Shown here: positions 16,130-24,109 of the stretch, piece by piece
Position numbering within the stretch: the stretch's first letter is position 1
Layout: each line of letters starts with the position of its first letter
Source of the DNA: Thalassolituus sp. UBA1087
Lineage (GTDB): Bacteria > Pseudomonadota > Gammaproteobacteria > Pseudomonadales > Oceanobacteraceae
Direction: 5' to 3'
DNA length: 64,000 nt
Assembly (NCBI GenBank): GCA_002314145.1
Contig: DCCG01000046.1
Coordinates: 1 to 64,000, forward strand
Notes under the pieces: generated by a model
What the model was told of the DNA's origin: nothing
Seen by the model: the letters and a program-made list of their open reading frames with translations, nothing else
Database searches by the model: none
Position numbers and translations under genes: made by a program

Positions 16130-16843
16130 ATGCCAGTGGCCGGTCCCGCAGCATCAGAGAACGACAAACCATTAGAGTATCAGGGAAGAAAGGCCAGCAG
16201 AGCAAAAAGCGAACAGCGCCGGCGGCTTATTCTGGAGGCGGCACTGCGCATTGTCGTCAGTGAAGGTGTCCGTGGCATCCGGCATCGTGCCGTTGCCAAA
16301 GAAGCGGGTGTTCCGCTGGCCGCCACGACCTATTACTTTAAAGATATTGATGAGCTGATTGTTGATACTTTCACTCTGTATACAGAGAAAGCGCTGTCAA
16401 CCGTCAATGAATTTACCCACCAGTTCTACCAGCCCATGACCACGATGGCCGGGCAGGATATTACCACCCCGGATGGTCAGAAAGCGCTGATCAGCTTTAT
16501 GGTCGAGCAGCTGACGCTGTATATGCGTGAGCAGATTGTTACCCAGCGCGATATGCTGGTGGCAGAGCAGGCTTTCCGCTATGAAGCGATCGTCAACAGC
16601 CGCATCCGTGAACTGGCCAGATTACACCGCAAGGTGCTGTTTGAACGGGCGGTGGAATTCTTCTCGCGCGTGGCGCAATCGCCGGAACCGGAAGCCGATG
16701 CGGAAATTCTGCTGGCGTTGTTCCATTCGCTGGAATACCGGGCGTTGCTGATGGGTGAGCCGGATGACCTGACGCGTTTCTCAAGCACCATCCGGCGCTA
16801 TGTGTCGCTGTTATTACCGAATCTTCTGGCTCAGGTGCGCTGA
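16130..16843 (+). CDS. TetR family transcriptional regulator
   Basis: A 237-residue repressor-type protein. After a 28-residue charged leader comes the TetR DNA-binding domain at about residues 28-75 (RRRLILEAALRIVVSEGVRG, HRAVAKEAGVPLAATTYYFK, which contains the recognition helix). The rest is the ligand-binding helical domain. AGGAG lies 7 nt before the ATG. The ligand is unknown. Likely targets are its own promoter and the divergent exported-protein gene. Confidence 0.9.
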   Translation: MPVAGPAASENDKPLEYQGRKASRAKSEQRRRLILEAALRIVVSEGVRGIRHRAVAKEAGVPLAATTYYFKDIDELIVDTFTLYTEKALSTVNEFTHQFYQPMTTMAGQDITTPDGQKALISFMVEQLTLYMREQIVTQRDMLVAEQAFRYEAIVNSRIRELARLHRKVLFERAVEFFSRVAQSPEPEADAEILLALFHSLEYRALLMGEPDDLTRFSSTIRRYVSLLLPNLLAQVR

Positions 16844-16846
16844 GCC

Positions 16847-17107
16847 TCAGAGGGCGAAGTGATAGCCGTGGCGGGCCAGCATCATACGCATCAGGCGCAG
16901 CTCTGTCGCTGACACCTGGTGCGTGGTATTACAGTGTTCGCACAGATAGAAGTGCTGACTTTTCAACAGATGCAGGCTGATATCTGTTTCCTTCCCGCAA
17001 TGATCACATCCCATAGGAATCATGACCTTATCAGACAGGATAGTGCTGACGTCGCCGGTCGCATTTTCGGGAGAACTGACCGGCAATGCTTGGCTCATGT
17101 GTGACAC
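16847..17107 (-). CDS. small zinc-ribbon protein
   Basis: An 86-residue protein with two CxxC knuckles (GCDHCGKE near residue 34 and LCEHCNTTHQ near 55), which should bind one zinc ion. Flanking parts are a short polar leader and a C-terminal helix (TELRLMRMMLARHGYHF). Its stop lies 3 nt from the convergent tetR stop. No named family recognised; a regulatory or RNA/protein-binding role is possible but not shown. Confidence 0.65.
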   Translation of the reverse strand: MSHMSQALPVSSPENATGDVSTILSDKVMIPMGCDHCGKETDISLHLLKSQHFYLCEHCNTTHQVSATELRLMRMMLARHGYHFAL

Positions 17108-17344
17108 CCCTCGGAAGAAATCTGGCTTTAATTAACAACTGTTCTCAGAATAGCAGCCATGGCTGCATGGCTTGTGTCGTATCAGAGACTTATCGTTAGT
17201 ATTCGTAACGACATTTCACAGCCGGTACGTTTTGCCCACTTAAACTGTAGTTTCTCAGTTACTGTGAAAGTTCCGCCGCGTGGCCTTTAATGTCTGAAAC
17301 GCAAGTGCCAGAATCTGCCTGGGCTGGTTCTTTCTTATTGGAAG

Positions 17345-18454
17345 TCAGTGTCTTTGTATCATTTCTGTTAACCGCTCGCCAATGGCTAAAGACGACGTTA
17401 ATCCCGGGCTTTCAATGCCAAACATCTGAATCGCCGGCGGAGAATCATGGCTGCGGCGGATATCAAAATCGGCCGCCGGCTGGTCGGCGCCATGCAATTT
17501 TGGGCGTATACCGGCGTAGTCCGGGTGCAGCCGGTCTGTATCGAGCGCGGGAAAATAACGCTGGATGGCCTGGGCAAAGGTTTTTTTCAGCGCACTACTG
17601 ACATGGTAGTCATCAATGCAGTCTTTATCCAGATATTGAGTATCCGGACCAAACCGCACCTGGCCGCCGAGATCCAGAGTTGCGTGGATGCCCAGTCCGG
17701 TCAGGTTTTCCGGTGGCAGTGGGTAAATAAGGTGCGAGAAAGGGGCAGCACCAGGGTAGCTGAAATAGTGGCCACGACAGGGCCGGAGTTGTGCCAGCGG
17801 CGCCACGACAGGTTCAATCCGGGTGGCGACTGCCTGTGCATGCAGCCCGGCGCAGTTGATCAGAGTGGCGGCGCTGAGACTGAAAGGACCGTCGCTTGTC
17901 TCTGTATGAATCCGCCACATTCCCTGCTCTGGCCGGGCGTTAAGAAAGCGGGTATGGCGCTGCAGCAGGGCGCCGTGGCGTTCTGCCTGGGCAGCCAGGG
18001 TCTGCATCAGTGCATGACTGTCGACAATGCCGGTCGAGGGGGAAAAGAGAGCGGCCTGTGCGTCGACCTCCGGTTCCATTTGCTGCAATGCGCGGCGATC
18101 AAGCCGTTGCAGCGGAATGCCCAGTTGTTGTCCTTTTGTGAAAAGTTGCGTGAGCCGGGGATTATGCTCATCCGGGGCAACGATCAGTTTGCCGATCGCT
18201 TTATGCGGCACGTCATAGGTTTCACAGAATGAATACAGGAGTGCTTTTCCGCGCAGGCAGAGTTGTTCTTTCAGTGATCCGGGCGGGTAATACAATCCGG
18301 CATGAATAACTTCGCTGTTGCGGCTGCTGGTTTCGGCGCCGAACAGGGCATTCTTTTCCAGCAACAGAACGCTGCCGTGTTGGCTCAGACACCAGGCAGA
18401 GGCCAGCCCGACGACGCCGCCACCAATAATGCAGTAATCAAAATCCGCCGCCAT
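17345..18454 (-). CDS. FAD-dependent oxidoreductase (LhgO/L2HGDH-like)
   Basis: A 369-residue DAO-family flavoenzyme. The N-terminal dinucleotide fold DYCIIGGGVVGLASAWCLS leads into SSRNSEVIHAGLYYPPGSLK, a stretch shared with L-2-hydroxyglutarate oxidases; NCAGLHAQAVA and the C-terminal AGIRPKL and ESPGLTSSLAIGE complete the FAD domain. The substrate is most likely a 2-hydroxy acid, but this subgroup contains many uncharacterised members. Predicted cytosolic or peripheral. Monocistronic: the next leftward gene begins about 240 nt away. Confidence 0.82.
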   Translation of the reverse strand: MAADFDYCIIGGGVVGLASAWCLSQHGSVLLLEKNALFGAETSSRNSEVIHAGLYYPPGSLKEQLCLRGKALLYSFCETYDVPHKAIGKLIVAPDEHNPRLTQLFTKGQQLGIPLQRLDRRALQQMEPEVDAQAALFSPSTGIVDSHALMQTLAAQAERHGALLQRHTRFLNARPEQGMWRIHTETSDGPFSLSAATLINCAGLHAQAVATRIEPVVAPLAQLRPCRGHYFSYPGAAPFSHLIYPLPPENLTGLGIHATLDLGGQVRFGPDTQYLDKDCIDDYHVSSALKKTFAQAIQRYFPALDTDRLHPDYAGIRPKLHGADQPAADFDIRRSHDSPPAIQMFGIESPGLTSSLAIGERLTEMIQRH

Positions 18455-18555
18455 GATGTTTTTCTCAGCTGTCAGAACGGCCGCTTATTGTACTCAAGGC
18501 CCCGGGTTGTCCAAAGCCGTCAGCGCAGGTAACACCGTATGCCGACTTCTTTAAC

Positions 18556-19605
18556 TTACCCCTCCTGCTTTTCAGCGCATTCGAAATGGCCGGGATTATC
18601 GCGGCAGCGTAAACGAAACATCAGCTTCAGCATGCGTTGATCGTATACTCCTTCCTGCGCCAGTGACAGGCGGATCTGCCGCAGCATTTCCTGATAGTCG
18701 GTTTCCATCTGCTGTGGCAGGTCAAGCCAGTAATGAGCAGGAATACCGGCTTCTGCCTGGCGGATATGCTCCATGGCTTCGTCAAAGTGGGCGAATGCAT
18801 AGGTACGGCTTTGTTGCGCAAAAGCGGCGGGAAAACGGTCCTTGTGCAGCACCAGCTGGAAATTCATCTGCGCCAGACTGAAACGATAAATGCCACCGTC
18901 CTGGCCCAGACCTTTGTACATCTCAAAGGGCTCGTAAGCGATGGCCGGGGCGTAGGCAATATCCACATCACCATTGTTAAAGCGTGGCGCAAAGGTAGCG
19001 ACGGTAGACGGCACCATGGTGGCGCCCACATGATCGACGACCTCCCGCGATGCCGCATCGTAATCCAGGGTGGCGATGCGCTTGCCGGCAGCGGCTTCCA
19101 CCGAGTTGATGCGTTTATCCCGCACAAATACGTATACAGCGCCCCCCGGCATAATACCGGCAATCTCATAATTATCCTGTTGCATATAAGGGGCGGCCTG
19201 CGGAGCCGCGAGCATACCGATCAGCGCCTGCAGCTGCTGATAATCGCGCAGGCCACCCAATGCTTCTATGCTGGCGGTGAAGGTGTTGTAGGGGCGCACC
19301 CGGGTACCGGTCACTCCCACAGCGTCACACTTGCCGGCATTGAAGTCGGCCAGAGCGACGGCTTCACTGGTATAAGCCTGCAGATCAAACTGCACTCCCC
19401 ACGATAAGGCGCTGGTCTGATAATCGCGCATGGCATCGAAAACCGGCCCTTTACGGCCGACAGGGTCAAAGATGCAGAAGCTGCGCTCAACCACAGAAGC
19501 GGCGTTTGCCGGCTGGGCCTGCAGTGGAGAAATATGCACAGATACTGTGGCAGCCAGTAATACGGTGATCACTGACAGGGCACGGATTGTTGTCCGGGGA
19601 AGCAT
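18556..19605 (-). CDS. AdeT1/2-like putative solute-binding protein
   Basis: A 349-residue exported protein with a signal peptide (hydrophobic core, cleavage near SPLQAQPANA). The mature start ERSFCIFDPVGRKGPVF, then DFNAGKCDAVGVTGTRVRPYN and INSVEAAAGKRIATLDYD, closely resemble Acinetobacter AdeT1/AdeT2 proteins. These were once annotated as RND efflux proteins, but the sequence reads as a periplasmic binding protein (TRAP/PhnD-like fold) with no RND features. Four mature Cys residues could form disulfides. No transporter permease is adjacent, so the partner is unknown. Confidence 0.75.
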   Translation of the reverse strand: MLPRTTIRALSVITVLLAATVSVHISPLQAQPANAASVVERSFCIFDPVGRKGPVFDAMRDYQTSALSWGVQFDLQAYTSEAVALADFNAGKCDAVGVTGTRVRPYNTFTASIEALGGLRDYQQLQALIGMLAAPQAAPYMQQDNYEIAGIMPGGAVYVFVRDKRINSVEAAAGKRIATLDYDAASREVVDHVGATMVPSTVATFAPRFNNGDVDIAYAPAIAYEPFEMYKGLGQDGGIYRFSLAQMNFQLVLHKDRFPAAFAQQSRTYAFAHFDEAMEHIRQAEAGIPAHYWLDLPQQMETDYQEMLRQIRLSLAQEGVYDQRMLKLMFRLRCRDNPGHFECAEKQEG

Positions 19606-19794
19606 GGTGAAGGCCTTTTATTATTATTAATACGTTATCTGGAACGCATCATACCCGGGCTGGTATGAGTTTGCAGCCCTGAGTAATATACGCGACCCGG
19701 CGTGATTCTGAGCACAGAATGGCGTTGCACTGATCAATCCATCTCAGGTCTGGCCGTTGCCCGTCAGGCCCTTTATCCGGCAGGTTAGCTATTC

Positions 19795-19995
19795 ATGAAC
19801 GCAGAACAGTTTGAATCCATCTCTTTATTTGTTGGTATCGGTGCGCTGATCACACTGATGGCCTGGATCGTTTACGATCTTGGCAAGCGTTCGAATGCCG
19901 GTAAATTCGGTATGTTCGTGCTTTTCTTTGCCCTCGGGCTTGGCGTAGTCGGTTTTCTGATCAAGACCGTGATCGTGGAAGTGATGGATCTCTGA
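19795..19995 (+). CDS. DUF2788 small membrane protein
   Basis: A 66-residue protein with two transmembrane helices (SLFVGIGALITLMAWIVYDL and MFVLFFALGLGVVGFLIKTV) joined by a basic loop (GKRSNAGKFG). Size, topology and the DLGKRS/FxKFG region match DUF2788, a gammaproteobacterial inner-membrane family of unknown function. The first of a run of four small rightward genes. Confidence 0.8.
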   Translation: MNAEQFESISLFVGIGALITLMAWIVYDLGKRSNAGKFGMFVLFFALGLGVVGFLIKTVIVEVMDL

Positions 19996-20116
19996 GCCGT
20001 TCGGCTGAGATAAATTGTCGTCAGTGGACAGTGTGGACGTAGTCCGCTGGCAGGCGGCACGTTCCTTGACTATACCTTGGAAATACTTCCCGTTTCCGGG
20101 GTTACAAGGAGTGGTT

Positions 20117-20626
20117 ATGACTGCTGCAAGGGCTCTGCCTGTTACTGATTTCCGTCCGGGATTCCGCTTGCCCCCATCCCTGATGAAAGGACTGCGCGGC
20201 AGTGCCTGGCTGAGCAATGTGCCTCTGCACGCCGATCAGCAGAGTCTGGCGGGCTGCACGCCTCAGATCAGCGAGCTGATTGAAGATACCTTACCGCTGG
20301 TCTGGCATCTTATGTCCCGTAATGGACTGACCGGTGCTGTTCCGGTGTGCTTTATTTATATCAACCCCCGCACTCCGTTAGCCGATAATGCCGCGGCGCT
20401 GCTCAGCCTGCTGGATCAGCTGGATGGTATGGAAGCAGCGGTGGTGCCTGTGTCAGCCAGCCATACCGCGATCCTGCACAGTGTCCGTCTGGCGCTGCCT
20501 GAACTGACGGCCAGACGGCTTGAACAGATACAGTTTCTGTACATTGGTGATAACGCCAACCGGCGGGCGATGGAAGCCATGGCCAGTGAAAGCCGGATGC
20601 GCTTTGCCTACCACGCTCTGTATTGA
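20117..20626 (+). CDS. hypothetical protein
   Basis: A 169-residue soluble protein, not recognised. I start it at the ATG preceded by AAGGAGTGG (spacing 5-6); the frame is open about 100 nt further upstream without a ribosome site. The fold pattern suggests alternating strands and helices (GAVPVCFIYINPRTPL, LDGMEAAVVPVSASHTAIL, EQIQFLYIGDNANRRAM), possibly Rossmann-like, but no cofactor motif is visible. Followed after 63 nt by the DUF4404 gene. Confidence 0.65.
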   Translation: MTAARALPVTDFRPGFRLPPSLMKGLRGSAWLSNVPLHADQQSLAGCTPQISELIEDTLPLVWHLMSRNGLTGAVPVCFIYINPRTPLADNAAALLSLLDQLDGMEAAVVPVSASHTAILHSVRLALPELTARRLEQIQFLYIGDNANRRAMEAMASESRMRFAYHALY

Positions 20627-20689
20627 TTTAAGTTGGCGCTGGCTGTCCCTGAATTGCTAAACTGTCGCTTCTGACAGAGGAGCTAGATA

Positions 20690-20941
20690 ATGCCAGAGCA
20701 AAAACTCAAAGAGCAGTTGCAGACCCTGCACGATACGCTCAGCCAACATCCGGATCTGGATGAAGAAACTCAAACCCTGTTGCAGAAAATTGCTACAGAC
20801 ATCGACAATGTCGAAGCAGACTCAGCTGCTGATCTGAGCGAGCGTGTACAGGAGCAGGCTGTGCAGTTTGAGCAGGAGCATCCCACTCTGGCCGGCGTTC
20901 TGCGTCAGATCGTGGATACACTCGGACGTATCGGCGTCTGA
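20690..20941 (+). CDS. DUF4404 family protein
   Basis: An 83-residue acidic, helical protein (KLKEQLQTLHDTLSQHPDLD and EHPTLAGVLRQIVDTLGRIGV). The length and the terminal PTLAGVLRQIVDTLGRIGV segment match DUF4404, small proteins of unknown function common in pseudomonads and relatives. AGAGGAG precedes the start. The CBS-domain gene follows 30 nt later and is probably in the same transcript. Confidence 0.8.
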   Translation: MPEQKLKEQLQTLHDTLSQHPDLDEETQTLLQKIATDIDNVEADSAADLSERVQEQAVQFEQEHPTLAGVLRQIVDTLGRIGV

Positions 20942-20971
20942 GTGCTGAAACCTTTCTGAAGGAGAAGTCTT

Positions 20972-21409
20972 ATGCGCCATATGCCTACCCTTGCAGAAGT
21001 CATGACTGCCTTTCCGGTTCATGTCGAGGAAGCCTTGCCGCTGACTCAGGCTGCGGAGGTGATGCAGGAGCACGATTGTCACCATCTGCCTGTGATGGAT
21101 GATCAGAATCAGGTAGTGGGTCTGCTGACCACGGAAGACCTGCGCCTGGCGGAGACGCCCGGGCATTCGCTGGCCGATGCCGGCGAGCTGACGGCGGGGG
21201 ATCTGTGCCGGCGGCAGCTGAAGCAGGTGGATCTGCACACCCGGCTGGATGTGGTGTTAATGGGCATGGCTGAGCAGGGCATTAATGCCGTGCTGGTGAT
21301 GCGCCATGACAAGCTGGCCGGGATTCTTACCAGCCAGGATGCCTGTCGTGGTTTTGCTCACTGGTTGCAGAAAGAATATCTGCCGGATGATGATCCTGGC
21401 GTAGCCTGA
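20972..21409 (+). CDS. CBS domain-containing protein
   Basis: A 145-residue protein that is almost entirely two CBS motifs: residues about 6-65 (MTAFPVHVEEALPLTQAAEV, HHLPVMDDQNQVVGLLTTED) and 80-140 (HTRLDVVLMGMAEQGINAVL, GILTSQDACRGF). CBS pairs bind adenine nucleotides and act as energy sensors. No catalytic domain is attached, so it would work as a stand-alone regulator. Strong GAAGGAG before the ATG. Last gene of the small rightward run. Confidence 0.9.
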   Translation: MRHMPTLAEVMTAFPVHVEEALPLTQAAEVMQEHDCHHLPVMDDQNQVVGLLTTEDLRLAETPGHSLADAGELTAGDLCRRQLKQVDLHTRLDVVLMGMAEQGINAVLVMRHDKLAGILTSQDACRGFAHWLQKEYLPDDDPGVA

Positions 21410-21454
21410 TCATTATTTGCACCGCTATGGAACATTTCCCAGGTTCCATTGTTA

Positions 21455-21483
21455 ACAAATGGCGCATGTAATGCGCCATTTGT
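21455..21483. promoter_or_regulatory. long perfect palindrome, terminator or enhancer site
   Basis: ACAAATGGCGCAT, loop GTA, ATGCGCCATTTGT: a perfect 13-bp inverted repeat. It lies 45 bp after the CBS gene and is centred about 109 bp upstream of the predicted start of the sigma-54 transcript. There is no U-run after it, so it is a weak intrinsic terminator, and the position suits an enhancer-binding (UAS) site. Confidence 0.6.
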
Positions 21484-21551
21484 CGTAGAACGAACAGAAT
21501 AAAGCTTCGGGTTCTGGCGTAAATCCCCGTAATAAGAGCGTTAAATAAACA

Positions 21552-21566
21552 TGGTACGGTCCTTGC
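21552..21566 (+). promoter_or_regulatory. sigma-54-type promoter
   Basis: TGGTACG-GTCC-TTGC matches the RpoN consensus TGGYACG-N4-TTGC, with GG (21553-21554) and GC (21565-21566) exactly 10 nt apart. Transcription would start near 21578, leaving a leader of about 17 nt that still contains AGGAGG (21581-21586) before the ATG at 21595. Confidence 0.65.
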
Positions 21567-21594
21567 GAAGACATAAGTTCAGGAGGAACAGCCT

Positions 21595-22284
21595 ATGTAT
21601 AAAATCGCCGAAATGCAGGACTACCGCCAGCCAGCCCCAGCCGTTAGTGCGTCTGCCTGGTTGCAAAGTGTCACCGAAATTCTTGAAGGTCGCTATCACG
21701 ACGACGAGAGCATTCAGCAACTGCTGATGCTGGTAGCAGATCAGACCGGTCTGGGCAATATCTCAGTTGCCTTACCTGACTCCCCGAGTCGCTTCAAAGC
21801 GCAATATTGTTCTACTGGCGTGACGAATGGTGTGTACAGCTTTGCTGTACAGCACGCGCTCTGTCGTCAGTTTGAATCCCGTGAATGGCTGGTGATCAAA
21901 GAGGGCAGTGAACGCCCGGAACGTTTTGATCCCAGTGTTGACGGCCTCAGCAAAGCCGACCGTTGCCTGCTGGTCCCCCTGATGCTGCGTCAGTCTGTAC
22001 TGGCAGTGATGGTTCTGGATCTGCGCGCCCGTAACAGTGAGCTGGATCTTGCGCTGGTAAATTTCTTCGGAGCGCAGATCGCCCACGTACTGGCCACTCA
22101 GGTGGTGCCTAACTTCAAAACTCTGTACGCACGCCCTTATCAGCGTGTGCAGGCCGATGAGCTGAGCGAGATCCGTGCCGCCATCGAGAAGTGTAATGGC
22201 AATAAAACCATGGCGGCGAAGGTGCTTGGTCTGACACCAAGACAATTGCGCTACCGTCTGTCGAAGCTGTCAGAAGAAGCCTGA
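21595..22284 (+). CDS. GAF + Fis-type HTH protein (NifA-like, lacking AAA+ domain)
   Basis: A 229-residue regulator. Residues about 35-175 form a GAF-like sensor (LLMLVADQTGLGNISVALPD, CLLVPLMLRQSVLAVMVLDL). Residues about 187-227 form a Fis/HTH_8 helix-turn-helix (IRAAIEKCNGNKTMAAKVLG, LTPRQLRYRLSKL) almost identical in style to the C terminus of NifA/NorR proteins. The central AAA+ ATPase (GAFTGA, Walker A/B) that would contact sigma-54 is absent, so it cannot itself activate RpoN polymerase. An apparent sigma-54 promoter and a palindrome precede it. Ligand and targets are unknown. Confidence 0.85.
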   Translation: MYKIAEMQDYRQPAPAVSASAWLQSVTEILEGRYHDDESIQQLLMLVADQTGLGNISVALPDSPSRFKAQYCSTGVTNGVYSFAVQHALCRQFESREWLVIKEGSERPERFDPSVDGLSKADRCLLVPLMLRQSVLAVMVLDLRARNSELDLALVNFFGAQIAHVLATQVVPNFKTLYARPYQRVQADELSEIRAAIEKCNGNKTMAAKVLGLTPRQLRYRLSKLSEEA

Positions 22285-22319
22285 TCCACCCATGGGGACC
22301 TGTTCTTCATAAAACTGTC

Positions 22320-22372
22320 ATGGTCTGAAAGGCACACTGGGCCGATTGTGCCCGGAGTACCTTTCAGATCAT
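22320..22372 (+). promoter_or_regulatory. inverted repeat enclosing the glycosyltransferase start
   Basis: ATGGTCTGAAAGG (22320-22332) pairs with CCTTTCAGATCAT (22360-22372) over 13 bp with a single G-U. The second arm includes the first two bases of the start codon at 22371. An inner GGGC/GCCC hairpin fits between them. In RNA this would bury the translation start; the nearest GGAG is 13 nt from the ATG. Confidence 0.55.
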
Positions 22373-23561
22373 GATACCCGTTTGTTCAGCACCGGAACGG
22401 ACAGAGCCAATCCGCTTAGCGATTGTCACTGAAACCTACGTTCCTGACGTTAATGGTGTCGCCAATTCGTTGCGTCAGCTACTGAGGGCGCTTGATCCTC
22501 AGCGTTTCCGTATTCAGATCATACGCACCCGTCCGCGCCAGGAGTGGACGCCGGAACATAGTGAAGTCTGGTGCCGTGGGGTCACCATTCCCATGTATCC
22601 GGATCTGCAGCTGGGGTTACCGGCGCGGCGGAAAATCCGCCGGGTATGGGAAACCTTCCAGCCCGATATTGTGTACATTGCCACAGAAGGTCCGCTCGGC
22701 ATGTCGGCGCTGAAAGAAGCCGGCCGGCGCGGTCTGCCGGTACTCAGTGCGTTTCATACCAACTTTCACCGTTACAGCAGCTTCTATGGTCTGGGCTGGA
22801 TCAAAACCCTGACCCTGAACTGGCTGCGTCGTTTTCATAACCGCACGGCGATGACCATTGTGCCGGCCGCCGATATTGCCCGTGATCTGCGTGAGCAGGG
22901 ATTTCATAATGTACAGGTGTTGTCGCACGGTGTGGATTGCCATCTGTTTCATCCCCGTCGCCGCTCAGTGGCATTGCGCGATCAGTGGCGGGCCAGTGAA
23001 CAGACCCGGGTGCTTCTTTATGTCGGACGCATCGCCGCTGAAAAAAATATTCCGCTGGCCATTCAGGCCTGGCAGTCGCTGACTGCGCAGGGAGAGGACG
23101 TGCGTCTGGTGATGGTGGGCGATGGCCCCATGCGTGCGTCGCTGCAGCAGCAATACCCCCGGATTGTATTTGCCGGGGTGCAGACCGGCGACATGCTGGC
23201 ACGTTACTTTGCCTCGGCGGATGTCTTTCTGTTTCCCAGTCAGACTGAAACCTTTGGTCTGGTAACGCTGGAAGCCATGGCCAGCGGCCTTGCGGTCGTG
23301 GCCTTTCCTCAGGCGGCGGCGGCCATTCATATACGCGACGGCGACAACGGTATGCTGGCCCCGTCACTGGAGGATGAAGCATTTATCCACGCGGCCTGTG
23401 AGTTGTTGAACCAGAATGTTGCAAATATGAGACAGAGTGCACGTCTGCAGGCAGAATCGGCCAGCTGGGAAAGCATTGGAGAATACTTCTCATCCCTGAT
23501 TCAGTCAGAGTTGGCGGGCTCTGGCAGTGCTTTACACTGTGCTGATAGCAGAATGGTATAA
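22371..23561 (+). CDS. GT4-family glycosyltransferase
   Basis: A 396-residue GT-B enzyme, paralogous to the product at 10227-11435 across its whole length (RLAIVTETYVPDVNGVANSL here; RVTIVTETFAPEINGVANTL there; both then have ATEGP(L/M)G and FHTNFH). Donor-site motifs are LLYVGRIAAEKNIPLAI, LVMVGDGPM and FLFPSQTETFGLVTLEAMAS. Family members transfer sugars to diacylglycerol or phosphatidylinositol-type acceptors. The start lies inside a strong inverted repeat, hinting at translational control. Confidence 0.88.
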   Translation: MIPVCSAPERTEPIRLAIVTETYVPDVNGVANSLRQLLRALDPQRFRIQIIRTRPRQEWTPEHSEVWCRGVTIPMYPDLQLGLPARRKIRRVWETFQPDIVYIATEGPLGMSALKEAGRRGLPVLSAFHTNFHRYSSFYGLGWIKTLTLNWLRRFHNRTAMTIVPAADIARDLREQGFHNVQVLSHGVDCHLFHPRRRSVALRDQWRASEQTRVLLYVGRIAAEKNIPLAIQAWQSLTAQGEDVRLVMVGDGPMRASLQQQYPRIVFAGVQTGDMLARYFASADVFLFPSQTETFGLVTLEAMASGLAVVAFPQAAAAIHIRDGDNGMLAPSLEDEAFIHAACELLNQNVANMRQSARLQAESASWESIGEYFSSLIQSELAGSGSALHCADSRMV

Positions 23562-23618
23562 CCATTGCTAAATCCCCCTGTAGTTGATTTATAAATCATT
23601 AAAAACCGGGGGAAACGT

Positions 23619-23921
23619 ATGGAATTTAACCGCCATAACATCGCTCTTCTGCAAAAAATAAAACGTCTGGCAAAAGACGAGCAGGGCTACGTGATCCACT
23701 TTGATTCCGATACGCTGGAGCAGGATCTGCGGGTCCTGGTAAAGAGCGGTGTCAGTGCCGGGTTGCTGTCGCTGATCGAGGAATTCCTGCCGACCCAGGA
23801 GCCACCGGCCGCCAAAACAGAAGCGCAGCGCGTTTACCGCGGCAGCCAGATTCTGATCGACGACGCGGAGCGCACACCCCGTTCACAACGCATCTATCGC
23901 GGGCAGATCGTGAACGCCTGA
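23619..23921 (+). CDS. hypothetical protein with paired YRG motifs
   Basis: A 100-residue soluble protein. Residues 1 to about 62 look helical (HNIALLQKIKRLAKDEQG, DLRVLVKSGVSAGLLSLIEE). The C-terminal third holds a short direct repeat: QRVYRGSQILIDD and QRIYRGQIVNA, each Q-R-(V/I)-Y-R-G. GGGGGA precedes the ATG. Family not recognised. Isolated between the glycosyltransferase and cyclase genes. Confidence 0.6.
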   Translation: MEFNRHNIALLQKIKRLAKDEQGYVIHFDSDTLEQDLRVLVKSGVSAGLLSLIEEFLPTQEPPAAKTEAQRVYRGSQILIDDAERTPRSQRIYRGQIVNA

Positions 23922-24109
23922 TGCCAATCCCGTGCGGCACGGCAGACAGAGAAGCCGGCCTGCTGTCTTCCCGCGTTGCCGCAGGCTCTGACCTGAGGCT
24001 ACTATAAGACCTGGGTTACTCTTGTACTGTCATAGCGGCAACAGAGTGATATTAGCCACTGTTGCATGCTGCCTGGCAGGCTGCGACAGGGATGTCTGCG
24101 GAGCACTTC

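Noticed and set aside
21455..21483. Firm call as rho-independent terminator of the CBS gene
   Set aside because: The stem is strong but no U-tract follows, and the position fits an enhancer site, so I left the function open.
22801..23382. A 193-codon leftward frame inside the second glycosyltransferase
   Set aside because: Antisense shadow; Pro/Arg-rich nonsense composition.
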